Shown in pieces: positions 57,127-64,000 of a DNA stretch of 64,000 bases. The position numbers were made by a program, and so were the translations under genes. The notes beneath the pieces were generated by a model that made no database searches, had not been told where the DNA came from, and was given only the letters and a program-made list of their open reading frames with translations. The stretch covers positions 62,001-126,000 of the forward strand of contig NW_015622543.1 of the NCBI RefSeq assembly GCF_000835495.1. Direction: 5' to 3'. How positions within the stretch are numbered: the first letter of the stretch is position 1; every line of letters begins with the position of its first letter. The stretch is from Cladophialophora immunda (Eukaryota > Ascomycota > Eurotiomycetes > Chaetothyriales > Herpotrichiellaceae).

Positions 57127-58089
57127 TTATAGAGTGCCTGGGAAGAACTTGCTCTTGTTCGCCTCCCGCCACCCCTTGTCGTGCGCAACAATCACTTCCA
57201 CCTCCACCGGCTCCTCGTTCTCTCCCTGTGCGAACACGGGACACGGCTTCTTCAGCAGCGGTCCAATCTTTGCGAGAGTGTCTTTCGCCTGCTCCGTGTC
57301 CACATGCACCGACCTCAACCCGCCGTGTCCATCATCATACAACGCAATGTCCTTTTCACCCGTAAGGATTCGCGGATCATGACAGCAATCTCCGCCCAAG
57401 TATACCCACTTCGTGTGACTGAGACGCGCGAGGAGATTGACGTGTCCGAACAAGTGTCCCGGAGAGTCGACGACGTACAGACTCCCGTCGCCAAAGAAGT
57501 CAACCGTGTTGGGAAATCCCGCGAAAGGCTGCCACGTATGGTTCGTCTGCGACTTCGCTGCGGTGGTGCTTTCTTGCCTTGTCGGCGGTAATTCGGACGT
57601 GCGGTCCTTGGGTAGGAGATCTGGATTGAAGATTGCTTTCGGGTAGTGAGGCGGCGCCCCGTTCTCCAGCAAGTGCAGTGTCCCCGACCCGACGACAAAC
57701 TGAGAGTTGGGGAAATCGTCCGGTGTGCCCTCATGGTCCCAGTGAACGTGGGATAGCATGACTATGTCAATGTCCTTCGCCGGATCGAGACCGCCTGCCC
57801 GCAGACTATCAGCGCAGTCGGGGTGGAGGATAGTAGGTTGACGGTTCGAAATATGAGCTTGTTGCGCAGGCGGATATTTCGTCAGATCACGCTTGAGGCC
57901 CAGATCGAAGACAAACTTGGTCACTTTCCCATCTGAGGACGGATGCTGGATCAGAAACGACAGAGAAGGGACTGTGGCTTTCTTTTCGGGGTCGGCATCG
58001 GTGATGAACAGGCGTTCGGGGAGAGTGAGCTGTCCCGCCTCGAGCGCAGACACCGTCACGTAGACTTCGTCTTGACTTGATGAGCCCAT
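57127..58089 (-). CDS. Metallo-beta-lactamase-fold hydrolase, AHL-lactonase-like (B)
   Basis: A single-exon 320-aa paralogue of the hydrolase at 49193-50225. Metal ligands are complete: SHVHWDHEGTP, DSPGHLFGH, LGGDCCHD and IVAHDKGW. It shares TVPSLSFLI and FDLGLKRDLTKYPP near the N-terminus. Compared with paralogue A it lacks the intron within the metal motif and has a different middle section (about residues 155-200). The start MGSSSQDEV at 58089 is preferred over an upstream in-frame ATG at 58128. It is predicted cytosolic, with a lactone- or lactam-ring substrate by family. Confidence 0.92.
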   Translation of the reverse strand: MGSSSQDEVYVTVSALEAGQLTLPERLFITDADPEKKATVPSLSFLIQHPSSDGKVTKFVFDLGLKRDLTKYPPAQQAHISNRQPTILHPDCADSLRAGGLDPAKDIDIVMLSHVHWDHEGTPDDFPNSQFVVGSGTLHLLENGAPPHYPKAIFNPDLLPKDRTSELPPTRQESTTAAKSQTNHTWQPFAGFPNTVDFFGDGSLYVVDSPGHLFGHVNLLARLSHTKWVYLGGDCCHDPRILTGEKDIALYDDGHGGLRSVHVDTEQAKDTLAKIGPLLKKPCPVFAQGENEEPVEVEVIVAHDKGWREANKSKFFPGTL

Positions 58090-58422
58090 GGTCGAGTTTG
58101 CTCTTCTCATAGATTGTTTACGGCGCAAGTTTGCTCAGACTGTAATCAATGGCAAGATTTCTGTCCCTTGGTCTTGACGGTGCGGCATGTTGCTTCCCCG
58201 CAACAATGGAGTCAAACAAATGCGAAGTTGCAGGTCGTACGGTATGTTTGGAGAAACAGGCCGATTAACGGAGCGAGCCCCAAGCATTCAGCCGCAGACC
58301 AGGAACGACAGAATGCTATCAGATCTGAATTAGACCATTATATACCAACAAGAGGGGCATTGCCCATACACTAAAAGGAAGCGAGCCTTGCTGAATCGAT
58401 TCGCTGGCACAAGACAATTCAA
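58090..58422. other. Intergenic, upstream of MBL B
   Basis: 333 bp between minus-strand genes. A TATATA-like stretch lies near 58339, about 250 bp from the MBL start, too far to assign. Nothing else is seen. Confidence 0.4.
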
Positions 58423-59256
58423 TCATCGCCTCTGCGGCCCAGCTTGCCCGATCAAAGTAACATTGGCACATCTCAGGATCTCATTCGACCATAGATTGCC
58501 ACTTCCGTCAATGCTCCAATCCTCCATGTTCTCGAGGTCGAGACATCGTCGTGGACATACCCGGGAGTCGTCCTCGTCGGCAGAAGCACCCTCTCCGCAG
58601 GTGGTACATCTGCTGACGGTGCTGTCACTGCTGAAAACCGACTGCGAGTCGCCCGAAGAACTCGAGGCCAGACTGAGTGAGTCCCACGGTGGCGTCTCTG
58701 TAAAACGGCGCTCTACCTGGATCTCTTCCGAGGACGACGAAGAGAGATTTCTTCGCCTATCTAGGCTCGCCCAGTCAAGGTAGTCCGAACCGCAGAAGTT
58801 TGATGTGTCGTCATCCGTGGGGTCCGAGGTCGAGTCAGCATCAGAGCTTGTAGATCTCCGAGAGTGCTGGGAACCAGTGCTGTAATGCATTGGCGTGGTT
58901 TCGTCCTCGGTGTCCTCCACTGCACCATGGTCATTATCGTCCGAATCCGTGTCAGCGTCCTCTTCACCAGGGGGAATGTAGCCATTCCCTGCGCAGTCCC
59001 GTGGACACCGGAAGCTTTCTCCAACGAACCCGAACTCGTAGGCATAGAGATCGTCCATGTCCAGATTGTATTTGTACTTGGCTGTCTTCCGGACATTGCA
59101 TTTGCGCCATGGTATATTGAGACGAAGGGAATCCCGAGCAGCCTTTATTTCTGCCTTCAAGTGATGACCGCAATACCAACACAGCCTTTCGAATCTCTGT
59201 AATGACGGTTCATCGGGGTAGAGAGATCTAGCTGGCTTGTCTCGTAGGTACCTCAT
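58423..59256 (-). CDS. Hypothetical acidic Ser/Asp-rich protein with two Cys-pair modules
   Basis: A 277-aa single-exon protein I do not recognise. The N-terminal 90 residues look folded: C26-x2-C29 (CWYCGHH) and a CPRDC at 84-88, with a basic Trp/Arg-containing stretch between. Residues 95-215 are strongly acidic and Ser-rich (DADTDSDDNDH; SSSSSEE), predicted disordered. A second module, CTTCGEG (217-223) and CPRRC (234-238), repeats the CxxC...CPRxC pattern. Both could each bind one zinc ion. No signal peptide or membrane span is seen. It may be a nuclear or regulatory protein, but this is a guess. Confidence 0.65.
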   Translation of the reverse strand: MRYLRDKPARSLYPDEPSLQRFERLCWYCGHHLKAEIKAARDSLRLNIPWRKCNVRKTAKYKYNLDMDDLYAYEFGFVGESFRCPRDCAGNGYIPPGEEDADTDSDDNDHGAVEDTEDETTPMHYSTGSQHSRRSTSSDADSTSDPTDDDTSNFCGSDYLDWASLDRRRNLSSSSSEEIQVERRFTETPPWDSLSLASSSSGDSQSVFSSDSTVSRCTTCGEGASADEDDSRVCPRRCLDLENMEDWSIDGSGNLWSNEILRCANVTLIGQAGPQRR

Positions 59257-60127
59257 AGCGTGAAACCGTCGATATTCAGCTCGGTAAGTTCTGCGGAGAT
59301 GCTGGGATTGGTGGCAACGCCGGTTATAAGAGAGAGACGATATTGTGAAGACAACTTCTGCTCAAGCGATGGTGACCTCAGATATGCCGGGCTATGGTAA
59401 GGTCCTATAGATGGCGTAACAGATTCTGCATAACATTTGCGAGCGATAGAATGCGTACCGGATCGAGGAGACGCAGAGGGGATCGAGAACAGGTGAAACC
59501 GAACTTCGTGGTTCCCTGCTCGTCAAAGTTGCTGGCGGGAAGGTACCTTGAGGAGAGAGCAGGTGCCCTCTTGAGACGGCGAACTCATTCACTCGCTTCA
59601 TAACGCATATTTTCCTGAAGGCCGACATTGTGGGATCAAAATGCGGCACAACCCAGTTGTCAAGCGGAAGCTGGGTCGTGTTTCTTGCCACTAGAACTTC
59701 CATAAGACTCTTGGGTGATCGGAGAATTGTGATCTCGATGTTTGCATCCTGTCCCATATTGCTTCTGAGAGCCACATTTCCTGCATCGGACAGGAAAGAA
59801 AGAGGACTCCCATGGAAGCCTAAGCATTCACGTTCCAAATGGGTTGATCCACTGCTGCTGTGTGGTGGTAGCGAGGCTGACAATAGATACCGACTCTCCA
59901 AAGTTGTACCCACAACACACTCTTCCGGACGCATCTGCGAGCGTATTGGGTATTGCCACCACTTCGTAGTGATGGCTATGAAGTAACCAGCTTCGAGAAT
60001 GTGAGCATTGGTGATGCGTGAAAACTGTGTCAAAATTCAATGCTGTTGCATAGTCCTATATCTGGACGCAAAGCCCTTCAAGGGCCAGCTGGACCATAAG
60101 CCTGCCTCAGCCCAAATCTCTCTTTTC
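59257..60127. other. Spacer around an uncertain ORF
   Basis: 871 bp between two minus-strand genes. The only long frame is 59392-60033, listed separately. The remainder shows nothing. Confidence 0.4.
59392..60033 (-). CDS. Uncertain hypothetical ORF (213 aa)
   Basis: An open frame of 213 codons on the minus strand in an otherwise empty 0.87-kb spacer. Parts read like protein (GYFIAITTKWWQYPI; PLDNWVVPHFDPTMSAF), but the C-terminus is Arg/Ser-rich and irregular, and no motif is recognisable. It may be real with an unrecognised 3' intron, or a chance frame. Confidence 0.35.
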   Translation of the reverse strand: MTQFSRITNAHILEAGYFIAITTKWWQYPIRSQMRPEECVVGTTLESRYLLSASLPPHSSSGSTHLERECLGFHGSPLSFLSDAGNVALRSNMGQDANIEITILRSPKSLMEVLVARNTTQLPLDNWVVPHFDPTMSAFRKICVMKRVNEFAVSRGHLLSPQGTFPPATLTSREPRSSVSPVLDPLCVSSIRYAFYRSQMLCRICYAIYRTLP

Positions 60128-62187
60128 TCAAATTCTTCTTCCGAATGCAACAGCGTCGACTCTGCGCCTTTGCCGCCCCAGAAATCCCCGGGGCTCACCA
60201 GCATTACCAATTCCCCTATTCCGCCCCGATGTAGCCGAGCTCGCGCTCGCAAGCCGCAAATTTTGGTCGTACCAAGCCGATGCCATGAGTCTAAGTTCGC
60301 GTTGGAGGATGATGTTTTGGTTTGTGAGTCGTTCAATTTCGGACTCCTCGTCTAGCGAGTGGGAGGAGCTAGCTGCGCCACCTTTCAACACAGGAGGAGG
60401 TGCAGCATCTTTTTCCGCTTTCTGAGATTCTTTTTCACGTTCGATGTTCTGCATGTCCTTGATCGTCTGGTCCTGCTTCTGGACGTGGTCGAGCAGTAGC
60501 TTGTTCTTGGTTCTTTGTTGCTCAATCGCCAAAATTAGTTTCCTCTGTGCGCGCAGAGACGATTCTCTTTCCGTGGCAGTGCCGGCCTGTGCCTGCGCAC
60601 GCATAGCAGACATGATGGCTTTCAGCTCATCCTCAGAGATGCTCTCCTTGTCCTCGAGGCCAGGAATAGTTGCTTCTGTTTCCCTTGAAAGACTAAGATT
60701 CGTGTCCTTCGCCGTCGGAGAAGCGGGCCCGCCATTCAGTAATGCAGCGGCAAGCCGGGCTTCTGACTCAGCAAATTCTGCTTCTTCTTTCTCAAAGTCT
60801 CTATTGACCGGGTCTGGGGGCCTTTCTTCCCTTGGCGCTGGGGTGATGCCTTCTTCGTAGTCACGCAATCTGCTCTGTAGGTCTTCCAAAGCATGATTTT
60901 GGCGGGACAACTGCTCAACGGCGTCGTGATATCGTGCTTCCAGTGCGTGGTAATCAAATTCGAGCCTCTTTTTCATCTCGTTCAACTCGTATCTTTCCTG
61001 CTCAATGCTGGGCAAGAGGCGACGGTATTCATCAATCTCTCGATGCAAGTCACTCGAGTTCGCCTGAGCAAAGTCGGACTGCTTGAGTTGGTTCTGCAGT
61101 TCTGTCACTTTAGCCCTGAGATTTGTGTTGTCTTTCTCCAGGTCCTGGCTGGCTTCCAGCTTCTGTCTATATTTCTCCGCTGTATTTGCCTTCCGGGCCA
61201 GACGATCTCGGTCAATCTTCATCTCGTCGTAATCGTCTTGCAGCTTTTGGGCCTTCTCGGCCTTGATTTTGAGAACTTCATTGTTCTTCCGCAGCTCCTC
61301 CACCTCGGATTCGGCCTCGAGTACACGGTTCTCCAAAGTCGCAATCAGGGTGTCATGTTTGGAGTCTAGTGGCCGGGTCGAAATGTCGGATTTTCCTGCA
61401 AGAATGGCAGCCAAGCGGTCGTTGGATTCTTTGAGATCATCTTGAGCTTGGTCGAAACGCTCTTGCAGTTTCTCATAGCGTGAATACGACTCGTCGAGCT
61501 GTTTCTGCAGTTCCCGCTTCTCGTAGGCTATCCGCTGGTTGTCGGCGATCACCTTGCCGAGCCTCTCTTCAGATTCAAGGACGGATTCCATCTCTGTAGA
61601 ACGACGAGGAGAGCTGAGAAGTTCTTCTTGGACTTGATCATTCGGGTCCTCCGCATCGGCCTCGTCCGCTTCTCCTCCATCTTCTCCCGCCTCTTGCACC
61701 GTTTGCATCAATACTTCCTGAGTTGACTCTGCCAGCTCCTGCATCTGCTTCAGGTAGTCAATACGGTCGGCGCAATTAATGGCAGCCACCACGAGGAGCT
61801 TCAGGAGAGCGACGGTGTCGGTGAGAGAGGAGGATTGGGCGATGGCTTTCAGGTCCGGGCGGCCACCAGGCAGAGGCAGACGTTGCCCGCATTCTTCCAC
61901 GAGGAAGATAGAGAGCGCATCGTAAATGTGTTTGAGGTTGGTCCACTTGTTGATCCATTGATCGGTCTCGGGGTCTTCTGGAAGTTTACCAGGAAAGCTG
62001 AAGCGGTCAATTTGCTCTGGAAGTAATTAGAGAACTTGCGCGACCGTTGCGAGGGCTCAGACATACGAAGAGCCTTCCAGATGAGGTCGCCATTGGTGAA
62101 GTCGTCTACCGTGTACACAGGGTCTGCGACGGCGAGACTGTTGATCCAGTCGATAAGCCCGGCAGCGATGGCTTCTTGGGTCGCCAT
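60128..62187 (-). CDS. hookA: Hook-family microtubule motor adaptor (HookA-type)
   Basis: Links early endosomes, with the FTS-FHIP partners, to dynein and kinesin-3 in filamentous fungi. Exons 62067-62187 and 60128-62016 (50-nt intron, GTATGT donor) give 669 aa. The N-terminal Hook/calponin-homology-like domain (about 1-160) opens with EAIAAGLIDWINSLAVADPV, continues over the splice as KALQQIDRFSFPGKLPED and includes DTVALLKLLVVAAINC, the conserved helix that contacts dynein light intermediate chain in the family. From about 180 to 600 it is continuous coiled coil (for example EKRELQKQLDESYSRYEKLQ). The C-terminal cargo-binding region holds RELRLMASAWYDQNLRL and LGRQRR. Confidence 0.92.
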
Positions 62188-62722
62188 GGGAGAGGTATAT
62201 GTTTATGTTGATTGCATTTCATAATTGCTCTGACTATCAAGCTGCGACAAGTCTGAACACAATGAATGGCCCCATGGTTTCAGGTTGAGGGATAGCGAAG
62301 ACGCGAAAAACCTTTGGGGGCGCGTGCTTCCACCGAGGGCTGTGGAGGCACAGAGGCACCGGGGAATCAACACCATGACGTCGATTATTCAATATCTATG
62401 TCAACAGTCATCGCACCATGAGCTTTGGTCATTCTGCGCACGGGAAATGGATCCAGCAAGACAGTCATGAGAAGCAATTAACACGATATGGCAGGTCAAT
62501 ACTTTTGAGTTACCAATGATATCTATAACGAGTGAGGTACGCAGTACACATTGCGTACGCCGTACAGATTCCCCCAGCCATGCAGACCGAACAAACCCTG
62601 CGGTCATATTAGTCGTGCCATCATATTTGCATTTCCGTTGCTTTCAGTTCATGATATTATATCCATCCGTGATCCGAATACGTTGTCATATGTACGGTCA
62701 GTCTCGATAAAATTCCTCCAGT
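62188..62722. other. Intergenic, hookA upstream region
   Basis: 535 bp, relatively AT-rich around 62380-62700. No ORF or repeat with support. Confidence 0.4.
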
Positions 62723-63094
62723 TTATTGAGGGGCACTTGTCGAGCCGTCAATGTTGACCACGTAGTCGTCCTCGATATAGGGCGCATATGCTTCGGCCAA
62801 TTCGCTGATTTTGTTGAGCGTGACTTCTGAAACCTTGGCTGCGAACCCTTTGATCAAGGCTGTCCCAAAGTTAGCGTCGGTTCAAGGCATAATCACCAAA
62901 GCGGTGTGAAAGAAAGAGGGCTCACAATATTCATGGGTGATGATACCACCATCTTTCTCGATCTCTGCAATAGCCTTGTCGATGATTGAAGACGGGGTGT
63001 TGTCTGGAAATGAGACCACGACGGGTTTCTGCGGTGGAGGCAGAGCGAAGACCGCAACCAAGAAGGCGAACAAGAAGGCGATCGGTAGACGCAT
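62723..63094 (-). CDS. Small peptidase inhibitor I9-family protein with signal peptide
   Basis: Exons 62926-63094 and 62723-62859 (66-nt intron, GTGAGC donor) give 101 aa. A classic signal peptide (MRLPIAFLFAFLVAVFALPPP) is followed by a single I9 domain: KPVVVSFPDNTPSSIIDKAI, GGIITHEYSLIKGFAAKV spanning the splice, and APYIEDDYVVNIDG. This matches yeast Pbi2-type inhibitors and subtilisin propeptides, which fold against the active site of subtilisin-like (S8) proteases. No protease domain follows, so it is a free-standing inhibitor or chaperone. Unlike yeast Pbi2 it appears to enter the secretory pathway. It is shorter than the track-type frames and was recovered by splicing. Confidence 0.85.
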
Positions 63095-64000
63095 TTCGGC
63101 GGCTCAAACAGTGTGTCGATGAGAGTGTAGAAAGCGGGAGCTGGTCTCTGCCACGATGCGATCAGAGATTTGATGATGCACGGAAATAAGGAGATGAAGT
63201 TGAGGCTGGAGAGGTATTTCGTGAAGCGGATGTCAGTGGGAGATTCGGATGGTAGGAGACCGTGTTCGACGGTTGCGGATTTGACGCAGTAATAACGAGA
63301 CAGGGTGACAGCGCTTGCAAGTTCCCTGCGCTTCCAGATCCGGAGGCAGCCCGCCAGGTTGACGCAGGCGGCAACTCGGCTTTGAACTTTCCATTTGCCG
63401 GCCTCTCTGCCCTTCCAGTTTCCTTCCCTTCGGTTCCTTCTTCTCGCTCATCTCACCACCTCGTCTCTTCTCATCATCATCGCGCCCATCTCGTCACTAG
63501 TCCTCGCCCTCTTCACCCTGGTAGTGTGGTTCATCTGGTATTGAGACAGTGCGCCTGCGAATCCGGTGCATCTGGTCAACGAGCAGCCAGTCACTGACAG
63601 TCCACCTCTTTACCACAACCAAATTCACCTCCTTGCCCGCGGCTCATTCAGCACTTAACTGGACGCGATCGCCTGACCGAACCGGCTTGTACCTATACCT
63701 GGTCTGCTATGTTGCAGCAAATCATGACCTGAAGACCCCTGAAGAGCTGTCTGGAGAGGATCACCGTCGAATTTGGGCTGCTGGAGAGTTGGACTGGAGT
63801 CACAAGGAGGAACCAAAGTAACATACCTGGTGTCACTTTGAATGGTTGTAGATAGCCAAAAGATACCACGACGCTTTTTCCTTTTGTTGTCCACCTTGCT
63901 CGGGCACGTCCGTGCCTGACGACTCCAGTCGCTGCTTGACATCAAAGAGTCATTGCTTGCCTCGCCGCATGCCCATTTGACTCCTTCAAAGCTCGAGTCC
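63095..64000. other. Window end, no supported gene
   Basis: 906 bp upstream of the I9 gene. Plus-strand frames at 63262-63597 and 63549-63821 are Ser/His/Leu-rich and pyrimidine-driven, without domain features. A gene starting near the window edge cannot be excluded. Confidence 0.35.

Overview
The window reads as nuclear DNA of a filamentous ascomycete (Pezizomycotina). It carries monocistronic genes on both strands, short 45-80 nt GT..AG introns with CTAAC/CTGAC-like branch points, a fused three-function trpC gene, a HookA-type adaptor, a SIN-pathway Cdc14 scaffold and a large Nup192. The mix of housekeeping and catabolic genes would suit a eurotiomycete, possibly a black-yeast relative (Chaetothyriales). 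That placement is inference; no marker here fixes a species. No rRNA, tRNA, transposon, CRISPR array or biosynthetic megasynthase was seen.

Layout, 0-23 kb (mostly core genes): Nup192 (-), an unrecognised four-exon gene (+), the U3 snoRNP protein Imp4 (-), the NMD helicase Upf1 (+), a peroxiredoxin-like protein with a long Ser/Arg-rich tail (+), a copper-fist regulator (-), a Sam35/metaxin-like mitochondrial protein (+), a class I methyltransferase (-) and SIN component Cdc14 (-). 22.8-29.2 kb: a GGPP synthase (+), a pisatin-demethylase-like P450 (+) and trifunctional trpC (-). 29.4-38.5 kb: two convergent alpha/beta hydrolases, a glutathione transferase-like protein, a two-RRM protein, a dihydrodiol-dehydrogenase-like oxidoreductase (-) and adenylate kinase (-, four exons).

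38.5-58.1 kb is the accessory part. It has long non-coding stretches, a secreted tannase/feruloyl esterase, a cytosolic-type GH13 amylase, a Dal5-like MFS transporter, a double-domain carboxymuconolactone decarboxylase-like protein, two AHL-lactonase-like metallo-beta-lactamase (MBL) fold hydrolases, a C2H2 plus fungal_trans transcription factor, and a 3-hydroxyisobutyrate dehydrogenase-like enzyme. Esterase, importer, ring/lactone enzymes, dehydrogenase and a local regulator together suggest a catabolic gene neighbourhood for plant phenolic or lactone substrates. This is the best candidate here for an undescribed system, but it is an inference from gene content.

58.4-64 kb returns to a core-like setting: an acidic protein with two Cys-pair modules, an uncertain ORF, a HookA-type motor adaptor and a small I9-family peptidase inhibitor with a signal peptide. 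Gene models were built by hand from frame and splice-site consistency. Exon coordinates are given in the entries, and every multi-exon model quoted closes in frame.
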